Shown one piece after another: positions 27,251-36,534 of a DNA stretch of 64,000 nucleotides. Position 1 is the stretch's first letter, and each line of letters starts with the position of its first letter. The stretch spans positions 62,712 to 126,711 of the forward strand of contig NZ_LMHU01000006.1 in assembly GCF_001428505.1 (NCBI RefSeq), given 5' to 3'. The position numbers and the translations under genes were made by a program. The DNA is from Terrabacter sp. Root181. GTDB lineage: Bacteria; Actinomycetota; Actinomycetes; Actinomycetales; Dermatophilaceae. The notes below the pieces were generated by a model. That model ran no database searches. It saw only the letters and a program-made list of their open reading frames with translations, and was not told the DNA's origin.

Positions 27251-29356
27251 TCAGCCGCCGAACTCGGCGACGCCGGCGCGCGCCTGGTCGAGCCAGACCT
27301 GACGGGCGTCGAGCGCCTCGCGGGCCTTCTTGATCCTGCTCGCGCTACCGGACGCCTCTGCCTTGGCCAGGTCGTCCTCGAGATCGGCGACGGCCCGCTC
27401 GAGCTGGTCGACCATGGCCCGGGCTCGGGCTGCGACCTCCGGGTTGCTCGACTTCCACCTGCGGTCCTCGGCGTCGCGCACCGTCTGCTCGACGCGGCGC
27501 ATGGCCTTCTCGACACGCTCCATGTCGGACCGCGGGACCTTGCCGGCGGCATCCCACTTGTCCTGGACGACGCGCAGCTGGGCCTTGGCCTTCTCGAGGT
27601 CGGTGACGGGCAGGATCGCCTCGGCCTCGACGAGGAGGGCCTCCTTGACGGTCAGGTTGCCGCGGTACTGCTCCTCCTCGGCGGCGACGACCTCGTCCTT
27701 GGCCGCGAAGAAGCTGTCCTGGGCCGCCTTGAAGCGCGCCCACAGCTTGTCGTCGTCGGACCGGCTGGCCCGGCCCGCACGACGCCACTCGTCCATGAGC
27801 CGCTTGAACGCACCGGCGGTGGCGGCCCAGTCGGTGCTCGTCGCCAGGCTCTCGGCGTCGGCCACGAGCCGCTCCTTGGCGCTCTTGGCGTCGGCGTGCT
27901 GGGCGTCGAGCCCCGCGAAGTGGCTGCGGCGCGCCTTGTCGAAGCCGTTGCGCGCGCTGCTGAAGCGCTGCCACAGGCTCGACTCCGTCTCGCGGTCGAG
28001 ACGCGTGGCCGAGCGCTGGTGCGCCTTCCACTCGTCGAGCAGCTCGCGCATGCGAGCGCCGCTGCTCTTCCACTGGATCCGGTTCTCGGGCTGGCCCGCG
28101 ATCGACTCGGCCTCGGCCACGATCTTCTCGCGCTCGGCGGTGGCGGCCGCGCGCGCCTCCGCGCGGTGCTGCTGCTCGACGTTGCGCTTGGCGGCGAGCC
28201 CGGACTGGATCTCGTCGAGCTTGGCGGCGAGGGCGTCGAGGTCGCCCACGACGGTCGCGTCCTTGACCTGCGCCGCGAGGGTCTTGAGGCCCTCGGCGAC
28301 GTCCTTGGACGGGACCTCCGGCTGGGAGAGGCGCTGCTCGAGGAGCACGGCCGAGGCGAAGAGCTCGTCGTACTTGCGTGCGAAGTAGGTCAGCGCCTCC
28401 TGGTCGCTGGCGCCGGGGTAGGAGCCGACCTCCTGCTCGCCGCCGTCCTTGGTGCGGACGAAGACCGTTCCGTTCTCGTCGACGCGTCCGAAGGCCGCCG
28501 AGGCGGAGTGGTCGGTCGTGATCGGCGCCGGGGCCGCGGGTGTCACCGTGGGATGGGGCACGGCCTTGGCGAGTGCCGCCGGCGTGGGGATCGCCGAGGG
28601 CTTGGGGACGTTGGCCGGCGACGGCGTGGCCGGCGCGGCGGGCGCGGCGGGCGCGGTGTCGGTCGTCTCGCCGGACTCGACGCTGCTGACCGACGCCACG
28701 GCGTCGGCGGTGTCGGCTGCCGCTGCCTCCGGCTCGACGCCCTCCACGGCGACGGGCTCGGTCGCGGCCGGCTCGGCGGCCTCGGGCTCGGAGACCGGGG
28801 CCGGGGCCTCTGCCTCGGCGGGCGCGACTGCGGGAACGGCGGACTCGGGCTCGGTCGTGTCGGCGGCGGTCTCGGCGACTGGCTCGGCAACTGGCTCGGA
28901 AACGGGCTCGGTCGCGTCGGCGACTGGCTCAGCGAGTGGCTCGGCGACTGGCTCGGCGACTGGCTCGGCGACTGGCTCGGCGACTGGCTCGGCGACTGGC
29001 TCTGCAACGGGCTCGTCGGCGCTCTCCACCGTGTCAGCGGACTCCGTGGCCTGCACCGAGGCGACCACGTCAGCCGTCTCGGCCGCCGCGGGCTCCTCCG
29101 GGGTCTCGGTGGTCTCCGACGCCTCTGCTGGCGCGGGCTCCTCCGGGGTCTCAGTGGTCTCCGACGCCTCTGCTGGCGCGGGCTCCTCGACGGCCTCGAC
29201 GGCCTCGACGGCCTCGACGGCCTCGACGGCCTCGACGGCCTCGACGGCCTCGACGGCCTCGGCGTTCTCGACGGCCGGTACGACCGCGGCCTCGTCCTGG
29301 GTGTCCGTCGCGGGGGCGGTGGTGTCGTCCGGCTCGGGCTGCTTGATGTCGGTCAT
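27251..29356 (-). CDS. DUF349 protein with long repetitive acidic N-terminus
   Basis: 701 aa in two parts. Residues 1-270 are almost only Ala, Glu, Pro, Val, Thr: eight EAV triplets near residue 35, two 15-residue copies of EEPAPAEASETTETP, and an AEPV array. The C-terminal part (about 300-700) is helical and charged with repeated DUF349 units, recognisable by W-x-R-F-x-x-A patterns (SLWQRFSSARNGFDKARR, KLWARFKAAQDSFFAAKD). The molecular role of DUF349 is not settled. The ATG at 29356 overlaps the stop of the upstream isomerase gene by 4 nt, so both form one unit. N-terminal length is likely variable between strains. Confidence 0.82.
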   Translation of the reverse strand: MTDIKQPEPDDTTAPATDTQDEAAVVPAVENAEAVEAVEAVEAVEAVEAVEAVEAVEEPAPAEASETTETPEEPAPAEASETTETPEEPAAAETADVVASVQATESADTVESADEPVAEPVAEPVAEPVAEPVAEPVAEPLAEPVADATEPVSEPVAEPVAETAADTTEPESAVPAVAPAEAEAPAPVSEPEAAEPAATEPVAVEGVEPEAAAADTADAVASVSSVESGETTDTAPAAPAAPATPSPANVPKPSAIPTPAALAKAVPHPTVTPAAPAPITTDHSASAAFGRVDENGTVFVRTKDGGEQEVGSYPGASDQEALTYFARKYDELFASAVLLEQRLSQPEVPSKDVAEGLKTLAAQVKDATVVGDLDALAAKLDEIQSGLAAKRNVEQQHRAEARAAATAEREKIVAEAESIAGQPENRIQWKSSGARMRELLDEWKAHQRSATRLDRETESSLWQRFSSARNGFDKARRSHFAGLDAQHADAKSAKERLVADAESLATSTDWAATAGAFKRLMDEWRRAGRASRSDDDKLWARFKAAQDSFFAAKDEVVAAEEEQYRGNLTVKEALLVEAEAILPVTDLEKAKAQLRVVQDKWDAAGKVPRSDMERVEKAMRRVEQTVRDAEDRRWKSSNPEVAARARAMVDQLERAVADLEDDLAKAEASGSASRIKKAREALDARQVWLDQARAGVAEFGG
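28941..29000 (-). repeat. 12-bp tandem repeat, 5 perfect copies
   Basis: Unit TCGGCGACTGGC, five perfect copies, flanked by decayed copies. It encodes the AEPV array of the DUF349 protein. Confidence 0.9.
29091..29180 (-). repeat. 45-bp direct repeat, 2 copies
   Basis: Units 29091-29135 and 29136-29180 differ at one base. Each encodes the 15-residue block EEPAPAEASETTETP. Confidence 0.85.
29185..29256 (-). repeat. 9-bp tandem repeat, 8 perfect copies
   Basis: Unit CCTCGACGG, eight identical copies without a mismatch (72 bp), encoding the EAV run of the DUF349 protein. Perfect copies suggest recent expansion. Confidence 0.92.
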
Positions 29357-30195
29357 GCCTTCTTCTCCGTCACGCTGACGCTGAGGATGCTGATCGGGGA
29401 GACGGGGGTTCCGTCCGTCGGGCTGGGGGGCAGGGCCTTGTTCGCGGCAATCTTCTCGACGATGTCGAGGCCCTTGGTCACCTTCCCGAAGATCGTGTAG
29501 CCACCGCCGTCGGTGGGCAACTGGGTTTCCTTGTAGGTGATGAAGAACTGGCCGCCGTTGCTGTTCGGGTCCGAGGTGCGGGCCATGGCGAGCACGCCGG
29601 TGGCGTACTTCCCGTCCTTCGGCGCGTTCTCGATGCCGAAGGTGTAGCCCGGGCCGCCCTGGCCGGTGCCCGTGGGGTCGCCGCACTGGAGCACGTAGAT
29701 GCCCTCCGTGGTGACGCGGTGGCAGGGGCTCGGGGCCCAGAATCCGGTCTTGGCCAGGTTGATGAACGACGCGACCGTCTGCGGGGCCTTGGTCCCGTCG
29801 AGCTCGAAGGTGAGGTCGCCGCACGTCGTCTTGACGGTGGCGACGAAGGTCTTGCCGGCAGCGGTGGCCTTGGCCGGGACCTCCTTCTGCTGCTTCGGGG
29901 TGGTCTGGTTGGCCGGGGGAGCGGTGCAGCCTGCCGCGAGCTTCTGACCTGCGGCGAGCCCGCCCGAGCTCGTCGGGGTGCTCGCGGGCGTCGTCGACCC
30001 GGCCGCGGGCGTAGCCGCGTCGGAGCTGCCGACGAACTTCGGCACGACGATGACGGCCGCGATGACGAGGATGACCGCGAGGATCACACCGAAGACCTGC
30101 TTGTCGCGCGTCGAGTCGCTCACCGGCGGCTTGGCGCTCTTCTGCTGCTCCTCGTGGCGGCGGCGCGCACGTGCGCGTTCCTGCTCTTTGGTCAC
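29353..30195 (-). CDS. Membrane-anchored cyclophilin-type peptidyl-prolyl isomerase
   Basis: 280 aa. A basic cytoplasmic N-terminus (about 1-33) is followed by one membrane helix (VFGVILAVILVIAAVIVV, about 34-51) and a Thr/Ser/Pro linker, so the enzyme faces the outside. The cyclophilin domain (about 115-280) shows FINLAKTGFWAPSPCHRV, QCGDPTGTGQGGPGY and MARTSDPNSNGGQFFIT, the family's catalytic and substrate residues. It probably helps proline isomerisation in exported proteins. Start is GTG 30195 with GAGGAGAGG ahead. Confidence 0.9.
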   Translation of the reverse strand: MTKEQERARARRRHEEQQKSAKPPVSDSTRDKQVFGVILAVILVIAAVIVVPKFVGSSDAATPAAGSTTPASTPTSSGGLAAGQKLAAGCTAPPANQTTPKQQKEVPAKATAAGKTFVATVKTTCGDLTFELDGTKAPQTVASFINLAKTGFWAPSPCHRVTTEGIYVLQCGDPTGTGQGGPGYTFGIENAPKDGKYATGVLAMARTSDPNSNGGQFFITYKETQLPTDGGGYTIFGKVTKGLDIVEKIAANKALPPSPTDGTPVSPISILSVSVTEKKA

Positions 30196-30342
30196 GAACC
30201 TCTCCTCGTACGGGCCGCATGGGCTGTCCCCGGGCGTTCGGTCATTTTATGGAACGACTGCGGTGCGCACGCAGCGGGACGGGTCACGAGTCCGTGACAT
30301 CTCCCCTTCGACGCGCGGATTTGCGTTCGGAAGCCCCCCGAA

Positions 30343-30386
30343 CGGCATACCGGAGGAGTCCCGCCCACCTCGGAGAGCGTATGCCG
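30343..30386. repeat. Inverted pair of GTATGCCG octamers
   Basis: CGGCATAC at 30343-30350 and GTATGCCG at 30379-30386 face each other across 28 nt in the gap between two divergent genes. They could form a hairpin or be a paired protein site. The rest of this 226-nt gap holds the promoter at 30410 and nothing else I recognise. Confidence 0.6.
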
Positions 30387-30409
30387 CCTGCCCCGGCCAC
30401 CGGCGTCGC

Positions 30410-30415
30410 TAGGCT
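30410..30415 (+). promoter_or_regulatory. -10 box of the MBL gene
   Basis: TAGGCT followed by 6 nt and GTG 30422. Leaderless start predicted. Confidence 0.55.
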
Positions 30416-30421
30416 CCCAGC

Positions 30422-31123
30422 GTGCTGACCATTGCCTTCCCGGCCCGGGCGTTCGACACCAACTGCTACGTCCTCGCCATCGGCGCGGGGGAGGAGTGCG
30501 TCATCGTCGACCCCGGCATCGGGGTCGAGGAGAGGCTGCGCGAGGTGCTGACGGAGCACCGGCTGCGACCGGCGGCGGTGCTGCTGACGCACGGCCACGT
30601 CGACCACGTCTACTCCGTCACGCCGGTCTGCGGGTCCGACACGGCGGCCTACATCCACGCCGACGACCGCTACCGGCTCCACGACCTGCTCGGGCGCACC
30701 AACCCGGGACTCATCGCGATGCTCGAGCAGCAGTTCGGCACGGCGGCGAGCTGGACCGAGCCGACGAACGTCGTCGAGATCACCGACGGCACCCGTCTGA
30801 CGCTCGCCGGCATGGACGTCGACGTGCTCCACGCACCCGGGCACACCGAGGGATCGGTCATGTTCGGCATCGACCGGGTGCCCGACGGCATCCGTGACCA
30901 GGTGGACGTCGACCGCACGATGGTGACGGGCGACGTCCTGTTCGCCGGGTCGGTCGGCCGCACCGACCTGCCCGGCGGTGACCCGGCCGCGATGCAGCGC
31001 AGCCTGCGCGACGTCGTGCTGCCGCTCCCCGACACGACGCTCGTGCTCCCGGGCCACTACCAGGCCACGACGATGGCCCACGAGCGCGCCACCAACCCCT
31101 ACCTGAAAGACTTGCCCGCGTGA
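30422..31123 (+). CDS. MBL-fold (glyoxalase II-like) hydrolase
   Basis: 233 aa. The zinc motif H-x-H-x-DH is present as LTHGHVDHVYS (about 56-66), with further ligands in HAPGHTEGS (about 139) and MVTGDVLFAG, and a final His in VLPGHY. Glyoxalase II-type enzymes hydrolyse thioesters such as S-lactoylglutathione or its mycothiol equivalent. The substrate is not clear. It overlaps hisS by 4 nt (GTGA), the arrangement recalled from mycobacteria (Rv2581c-hisS). Confidence 0.88.
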   Translation: MLTIAFPARAFDTNCYVLAIGAGEECVIVDPGIGVEERLREVLTEHRLRPAAVLLTHGHVDHVYSVTPVCGSDTAAYIHADDRYRLHDLLGRTNPGLIAMLEQQFGTAASWTEPTNVVEITDGTRLTLAGMDVDVLHAPGHTEGSVMFGIDRVPDGIRDQVDVDRTMVTGDVLFAGSVGRTDLPGGDPAAMQRSLRDVVLPLPDTTLVLPGHYQATTMAHERATNPYLKDLPA

Positions 31124-32472
31124 GCACCCCGCAGCCCAAGGCCGGCAAGGTCCTGCCGATCAGCGGCTTCCCCGAGTACCTCCCGTCCGAGCGCATCGTC
31201 GAGCAGCGCTTCCTCGACGTCATCCGCGAGACGTTCGAGCTGCACGGCTTCGCGTCCGTCGAGACGCGCTCGATCGAGCCGATCGAGCGGCTCAGCGCGC
31301 AGGGCGAGGACGCCGACAAGGAGATCTACGCCGTGTCGCGCCTCGCCGGCGGCAGCGACGAGGACGCCCGGTGGGGACTGCACTTCGACATGACCGTGCC
31401 GTTCGCGCGGTACGTGCTCGAGAACGCCGGCAAGCTCTCCTTCCCGTTCCGCCGCTACCAGATCCAGAAGGCGTGGCGCGGTGAGCGGCCTCAGGAGGGG
31501 CGCTACCGGGAGTTCACCCAGGCCGACATCGACGTCGTCGACGTGGGGCAGCTCTCTCCGCACTTCGAGGCCGAGATGCCGCTCGTCATCGCCGACGTCT
31601 TCAGCAGGTTCCCGGTGGGCGAGTTCGTCATCCAGGTCAACGACCGGAAGATCCCGAACGGCTTCTACCAGGGCATCGGCATCACCGACGTCATCGGGAC
31701 GCTGCGCATCGTCGACAAGCTCGACAAGATCGGCCCCGAGAAGGTCGCGGCGCTGCTCGTCGAGTCGGGCACGACGCCCGAGCAGGCCGACCAGTGCCTC
31801 GCGCTCGCCGCGATCCGCTCGACGGACCTCGGTTTCGTCGGGCAGGTCCGCGCGCTCGGTGTCGAGCACCCGCTCCTCGACGAGGGCCTCGAGTCGCTCG
31901 CGGCCGTCATCCGCACGGGCATGGCGCACGCCCCCGGCAGGGTCGTCGCCGACCTGCGCATCGCCCGCGGTCTCGACTACTACACGGGCACCGTCTACGA
32001 GACCCAGTTCGTCGGCCACGAGTCCTGGGGCTCCTTCTGCTCCGGCGGCCGCTACGACGCCCTCGCCAGCGACGGGAAGAACACCTACCCCGGGGTCGGC
32101 ATCTCCATCGGCGTGACGCGGATCCTGGGCCTGCTCATCGGCCGCGGGCTCGTCACCGCCTCGCGCTCCACGCCCGCCGCGGTGCTCGTGGCCCTGACCG
32201 ACGACGAGTCGCGCGAGGGTGCGGTCGGCGTCGCGACGGCCCTGCGCCGGCGCGGGATCGCGTGCGAGGTGGCTCCCTCGGCGGCGCGCTTCGGCAAGCA
32301 GATCCGCTACGCCGAGCGTCGGGGGATCCCCTATGTCTGGTTCCCCGGCGCCGGGGAGTCGGGCGACGAGGTCAAGGACATCCGCTCGGGTGAGCAGGTC
32401 GCGGCCTCGGCCGACTCCTGGAACCCGCCGGCCGACGACCTCGACCCGCGGGTGACGCGCACCGACGCCTGA
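31120..32472 (+). CDS. hisS: Histidyl-tRNA synthetase
   Basis: 450 aa, class II. Motif 2 FRRYQIQKAWRGERPQEGRYREF is split around residues 110-132, the HisA/HisB motifs are RGLDYYTGTVYE (about 284-295) and SGGRYDALAS, motif 3 is GVGISIGVTRIL. The C-terminal anticodon-binding domain starts near residue 345. It charges tRNA-His in the cytoplasm. Translationally coupled to the MBL gene. I saw no T-box leader. Confidence 0.96.
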   Translation: MSTPQPKAGKVLPISGFPEYLPSERIVEQRFLDVIRETFELHGFASVETRSIEPIERLSAQGEDADKEIYAVSRLAGGSDEDARWGLHFDMTVPFARYVLENAGKLSFPFRRYQIQKAWRGERPQEGRYREFTQADIDVVDVGQLSPHFEAEMPLVIADVFSRFPVGEFVIQVNDRKIPNGFYQGIGITDVIGTLRIVDKLDKIGPEKVAALLVESGTTPEQADQCLALAAIRSTDLGFVGQVRALGVEHPLLDEGLESLAAVIRTGMAHAPGRVVADLRIARGLDYYTGTVYETQFVGHESWGSFCSGGRYDALASDGKNTYPGVGISIGVTRILGLLIGRGLVTASRSTPAAVLVALTDDESREGAVGVATALRRRGIACEVAPSAARFGKQIRYAERRGIPYVWFPGAGESGDEVKDIRSGEQVAASADSWNPPADDLDPRVTRTDA

Positions 32473-32483
32473 CACCGCACCAG

Positions 32484-32519
32484 GCCCGGCCACGCGCTCA
32501 CGCGAGTCACGTGCCGGGC
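32484..32519. terminator. hisS terminator, convergent
   Basis: GCCCGGC-C-ACG / CGTGCCGGGC arms with one bulge enclose a smaller CGCG-CTCA-CGCG hairpin. It overlaps the stop of the convergent minus-strand gene. Confidence 0.5.
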
Positions 32520-33118
32520 GGCGGGCGCAGGCCCTGGTCCCGGAGCTCGAGCAGGGCGAGGCTGCGGATGACGTCACGGTCCTGGCGTCGCCATGCACCG
32601 GCAGGGTCGTCGGACACGCGAGCCAGAGCGCGCATCGGCTGCGTGGCCATCGCTCGCAGGGCGAACAGGTCGAGGTCCTCGCCGGCGTCGATGAAGCGCT
32701 GCGACTGGATCGCGTTGCGCACGAAGCGGATCCGGACGTAGAGCCACACGACGAGCACGACCACGATGGGCACCAGTGCCGCCGCGAGGCCGAGGCCGAG
32801 CGCGAGCTGGTCGACGGTGTCCGCCATCGAGGTCCCCGCTGCCTGCAGCGTGGTGCCCGACCCGGCCGCCTGGGTCAGCCACGTCTTCAGCTGGTCGCCG
32901 ACGAGCGGGATCTGGCCGGCCTGGTCACCCGCGCCGGTGAGCGCGCCGTTGACCGACTGGCCCGCGGAGGTGATCGAGTCTGCCGGTGCGCGCAGCCGGT
33001 CCACGATGTCGTGGACCTGGCGGCCGGCATACACCCAGAGCCCGATCCACAGGAGCATGAGCACGTCGGAGAGGATCTGTCGGGTGCGGCGGGCCGGGGT
33101 GTCTGCGTAGAGCTTCAC
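32507..33118 (-). CDS. Two-helix membrane protein of unknown function
   Basis: 203 aa with membrane helices near residues 15-32 (LSDVLMLLWIGLWVYAG) and 112-133 (GLGLAAALVPIVVVLVVWLYV). The loop between them is probably external and the C-terminal 70 residues cytoplasmic. I recognise no catalytic motif. GTG 33118 is the chosen start but has no ribosome site of its own. A 12-codon hydrophobic reading frame ends on it with a GTGA overlap, which could couple translation. Confidence 0.65.
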   Translation of the reverse strand: MKLYADTPARRTRQILSDVLMLLWIGLWVYAGRQVHDIVDRLRAPADSITSAGQSVNGALTGAGDQAGQIPLVGDQLKTWLTQAAGSGTTLQAAGTSMADTVDQLALGLGLAAALVPIVVVLVVWLYVRIRFVRNAIQSQRFIDAGEDLDLFALRAMATQPMRALARVSDDPAGAWRRQDRDVIRSLALLELRDQGLRPPPGT

Positions 33119-33380
33119 GGGCCCATGGTGGCGAAGATGAAGAGAAAGAACACGTGGAGGCCACCACCGAGGCGATCCAGGCGACCACGGAGCCCGCGAG
33201 GAAGGCGCCTCGAGGCGTGCGCGAGCCCGTGGCAGGGCGCGAGTCCGGCCGAGGGCAGTTGTGCGAGGTCGTGACCGGGCCGTGACGCCCACGGATACAG
33301 TGGCCTCGCGGCCCCTGCGGGCCCGTCTCAGCACGGCAACGTCGCCGCGGCCGAGTCAGCCCGGAAGGAAGTGCAGCACC

Positions 33381-34496
33381 ATGAAGGTCGGCATCCCCCG
33401 CGAGGTCAAGAACCACGAGTACCGCGTGGCCATCACGCCCTCAGGCGTCCACGAGCTCACCGAGAACGGGCACGACGTGGTCGTGGAGAAGGACGCCGGG
33501 GTCGGTTCGCAGATCAGCGACGACGACTACATCGCGGCCGGCGCGCGGATCCTCGACTCCGCCGACGACGTCTGGGGCGAGGCGGACATGGTGCTCAAGG
33601 TCAAGGAGCCGGTCGCCGAGGAGTACCACCGGATGCGCGAGGGCCTGACCCTCTTCACCTACCTGCACCTGGCAGCCGACAAGCCCCTCACCGAGGAGCT
33701 CGTCAAGCGCAAGGTGACCGGCATCGCCTACGAGACGGTGCAGCTGCCCTCCGGGGCCCTGCCGCTGCTCTACCCGATGTCCGAGGTGGCCGGCTGCCTG
33801 GCACCCCAGGTCGGCGCCCACGCGCTGATGCGCGCCCAGGGCGGACGCGGCGTGCTCATGGGCGGCGTCGGCGGCGTCGCCAACGCCAAGGTCGTCATCC
33901 TCGGTGCCGGGGTCTCGGGCCAGAACGCCGCCAACATCGCGCTTGGCATGGGCGCGGACGTCACGCTGCTCGACACCGACCTCGACAAGCTGCGGATGTC
34001 CTTCTGGCGCTACGAGAACCAGGTGCACGGCCTCGCCTCGAACCGGCTCACGGTCCAGCAGCAGGTGCAGGAGGCCGACATGGTCATCGGTGCCGTGCTC
34101 ATCCCCGGTGCAGCCGCTCCCAAGCTCGTCTCCAACGAGCTCGTATCGCAGATGAAGCCCGGCTCCGTGCTCGTCGACATCGCGATCGACCAGGGCGGCT
34201 GCTTCGAGGACAGCCACGCCACGACGCACGCGGACCCGACGTACCGCGTGCACGAGTCGGTCTTCTACTGCGTGGCCAACATGCCGGGCGCGGTGCCCAA
34301 CACCTCGACGTACGCGCTGACGAACTCGACCCTGCCGTATGCCGTGAAGCTCGCCAACCAGGGCTGGCGCGACGCCCTGCGCACCGACCACACGCTCGGC
34401 CTGGGGCTCAACACGCACGACGGGCACGTCACGTACGCCGGCGTCGCCGAGGCGCACGGCATGGCGTCGGTCGGTCTCGACGAGGCGCTGTCCTGA
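33381..34496 (+). CDS. ald: Alanine dehydrogenase
   Basis: 371 aa. Interconverts L-alanine and pyruvate with NAD+ and ammonia. Signature [17 protein letters not shown], catalytic Lys in [11 protein letters not shown] (about 74) and His in [10 protein letters not shown] (about 95), and the Rossmann loop [19 protein letters not shown] (about 170-188). Start ATG 33381 has an AAGGAAG site. A possible -10 (TACAGT, 33296-33301) lies 80 nt upstream in the 262-nt gap, with only a weak -35. The gap otherwise shows nothing clear apart from the small minus-strand frame at 33115-33153. The stop overlaps xerD (CTGA). Confidence 0.95.
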   Translation: MKVGIPREVKNHEYRVAITPSGVHELTENGHDVVVEKDAGVGSQISDDDYIAAGARILDSADDVWGEADMVLKVKEPVAEEYHRMREGLTLFTYLHLAADKPLTEELVKRKVTGIAYETVQLPSGALPLLYPMSEVAGCLAPQVGAHALMRAQGGRGVLMGGVGGVANAKVVILGAGVSGQNAANIALGMGADVTLLDTDLDKLRMSFWRYENQVHGLASNRLTVQQQVQEADMVIGAVLIPGAAAPKLVSNELVSQMKPGSVLVDIAIDQGGCFEDSHATTHADPTYRVHESVFYCVANMPGAVPNTSTYALTNSTLPYAVKLANQGWRDALRTDHTLGLGLNTHDGHVTYAGVAEAHGMASVGLDEALS

Positions 34497-35479
34497 CCGA
34501 GCAGGTCGTCACCGGGCCACCCGCGGCACGACTCTCGCGCCTCGAGCGCGACGTCCGCGGGTGGCTCGACCACGTCCGCGTCGAGAAGGGCGCGTCCGAC
34601 AACACCCTCAAGTCCTACGCCCGCGACCTGCGTGCCTACACCGCGTTCCTTGCCGCGCGGGGGATCGACGACGCCGGCAGGGTCACCGAGGCGGACGTCA
34701 CCGACTTCCTCGCGTCCCTGCGCGAGCGCGGGCTCGCTGCCTCGTCCGCGGCGCGGACCCTCGTCGCGGTCCGGGGCTTCCACCGCTTCCTCGCGCTCGA
34801 GGGCGAGGTGGCCGGTGACCCGGCCGCCAACGTCGCCCCGCCCAAGCCCCCCGCACGCCTGCCCAAGGCGATCCCGATCGAGGCCGTGGAGCGGCTCCTC
34901 GCGGCGGCGTCGGTCGGCGACACGCCCGAGTCGCTGCGCGACCGAGCACTCCTCGAGGTCCTCTACGGCGTCGGCGCCCGCATCAGTGAGGCCGTCGACC
35001 TCGACGTCGACGACATCGAGACCGCCGCCCTCCCCGATCCCGCCGGCAGCACTCCGACGGGCGGGGGAGCGGCGTCCGTGCGACTGCGCGGAAAGGGCGG
35101 AAAGGAGCGCATCGTCCCCGTCGGCCGCTACGCGGTGGAGGCCGTGACGGCATACCTCGTCCGGGGCCGACCGGCTCTCGCCACGCACGGACACGGGGGT
35201 CCGGCGCTCTTCCTCAACCAGCGCGGGGCGCGGCTCTCACGCCAGTCTGCGTGGGCGATCATCCGGCGCGCCGCCGAGCGGGCCGACCTCACCGAGCACG
35301 TCTCGCCCCACACGCTGCGCCACTCCTTCGCCACCCACCTGCTCGACGGCGGGGCCGACGTGCGCGTCGTCCAGGAGCTGCTCGGGCACGCTTCCGTCAC
35401 GACGACGCAGATCTACACGATGGTCTCGGTCCACCGACTCCGCGAGGTCTATGCGGGCGCCCACCCCCGTGCCCGCTGA
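34493..35479 (+). CDS. xerD: Tyrosine recombinase XerD
   Basis: 328 aa. Resolves chromosome dimers at dif together with XerC. SAM-like N-terminal domain ([20 protein letters not shown]), then a catalytic domain with the Arg in [13 protein letters not shown] (about 163), Lys in [28 protein letters not shown] (about 275) holding His-x-x-Arg, His in [13 protein letters not shown] and the nucleophile Tyr at its end. No ATG, GTG or TTG is available before the conserved N-terminus. CTG at 34493, 7 nt after GAGG and overlapping the ald stop, is the best start. ald-xerD adjacency suggests coupled translation. Confidence 0.92.
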   Translation: MTEQVVTGPPAARLSRLERDVRGWLDHVRVEKGASDNTLKSYARDLRAYTAFLAARGIDDAGRVTEADVTDFLASLRERGLAASSAARTLVAVRGFHRFLALEGEVAGDPAANVAPPKPPARLPKAIPIEAVERLLAAASVGDTPESLRDRALLEVLYGVGARISEAVDLDVDDIETAALPDPAGSTPTGGGAASVRLRGKGGKERIVPVGRYAVEAVTAYLVRGRPALATHGHGGPALFLNQRGARLSRQSAWAIIRRAAERADLTEHVSPHTLRHSFATHLLDGGADVRVVQELLGHASVTTTQIYTMVSVHRLREVYAGAHPRAR

Positions 35480-35539
35480 TAAGGTCACACGTGATCAGCG
35501 CGAGGCTGACCGCAGCATCCCAGGGCAAGGCCGAGCGGA

Positions 35540-36520
35540 GTGGAACACCCGGTGAACGAGGAGTCACACGACACCATGCAGTCCGTGCCGTCCGAGGACC
35601 TCGACCAGTCTCGACAGAGTGCGGTCACCGCCGCCCCCCGCGTCGCGCACCTGCCCGGCACCGAGTCCGCGGGCTCGGGCGCCATGGGCCCGACCGGCCG
35701 ACCTCTTCCTGACTTCCCGGACCCCGCGCCGCTCTCGAGCCACGGGCCGGCTCGCATCATCGCCATGTGCAACCAGAAGGGCGGCGTCGGCAAGACGACG
35801 ACGACGATCAACCTCGGCGCAGCGCTGGCCGAGCTCGGCCGCAAGGTCCTCGTCATCGACTTCGACCCGCAGGGCGCGCTGTCCGTCGGCCTCGGCGTCA
35901 ACGCCCAGGAGCTCGACACGACGATCTACAACCTCCTCGTCGAGCGCGGCCACGAGATCCACGACGTCATCCAGCAGACGCGCACGCCCAACCTCGACCT
36001 CGTGCCCGCCAACATCGACCTGTCGGCGGCCGAGGTCCAGCTCGTCGGCGAGGTCGCCCGCGAGCAGATCCTGGCCCGCGTGCTGCGGCCCGTCGTCGAC
36101 GAGTACGACCTCGTCCTCATCGACTGCCAGCCGTCGCTCGGCCTGCTCACCGTCAACGCGCTGACCGCCGCGCACGGCGTCATCATCCCGCTCGAGTGCG
36201 AGTTCTTCGCGATGCGTGGTGTCGCGCTGCTCATCGACACGATCGACAAGATCACCGACCGCCTCAACCCGCGCCTGCAGGTCGACGGCATCCTCGCCAC
36301 GATGTACGACAGCCGCACCCTGCACAGCCGCGAGGTCGTGCGCTCGGTCGTCGACCACTTCGGCGAGCAGGTCTTCCACACGGTCATCAGCCGCACGGTC
36401 AAGTTCCCCGACGCGACCCTCGCCGCCGAGCCGATCACGTCCTACTCGTCCGAGCACTCCGGTGCCAACGCCTACCGCCAGCTCGCCCGCGAGCTCATCG
36501 CGCGCGGCGGCGCGGCCTGA
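35540..36520 (+). CDS. parA: ParA-family ATPase (scpAB-linked)
   Basis: 326 aa from GTG 35540 (GTG 35552 is an alternative with a closer GGAG). After about 65 variable residues comes the deviant Walker A CNQKGGVGKTTTTINLGAAL (about 75-94), Walker A' DFDPQGALSVGLG, and Walker B LVLIDCQPSLGLL. It is the chromosome-partition type ATPase usually found just before scpA in actinobacteria, without a parB partner. A -10-like TAAGGT at 35479-35484 lies upstream. Probably acts with the SMC loader genes in chromosome organisation, but its specific role is unproven. Confidence 0.88.
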   Translation: MEHPVNEESHDTMQSVPSEDLDQSRQSAVTAAPRVAHLPGTESAGSGAMGPTGRPLPDFPDPAPLSSHGPARIIAMCNQKGGVGKTTTTINLGAALAELGRKVLVIDFDPQGALSVGLGVNAQELDTTIYNLLVERGHEIHDVIQQTRTPNLDLVPANIDLSAAEVQLVGEVAREQILARVLRPVVDEYDLVLIDCQPSLGLLTVNALTAAHGVIIPLECEFFAMRGVALLIDTIDKITDRLNPRLQVDGILATMYDSRTLHSREVVRSVVDHFGEQVFHTVISRTVKFPDATLAAEPITSYSSEHSGANAYRQLARELIARGGAA

Positions 36521-36534
36521 TCCGCAGTGATCTG

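Noticed and set aside
28900-29260. Tandem repeats as a CRISPR array
   Set aside because: Units of 9, 12 and 45 bp have no unique spacers and are in-frame coding repeats.
35490-35712. A GTG five nt after a -10-like TAAGGT as a leaderless gene
   Set aside because: The frame contains no family motif and runs into parA in another frame. The box is better read as the parA promoter.
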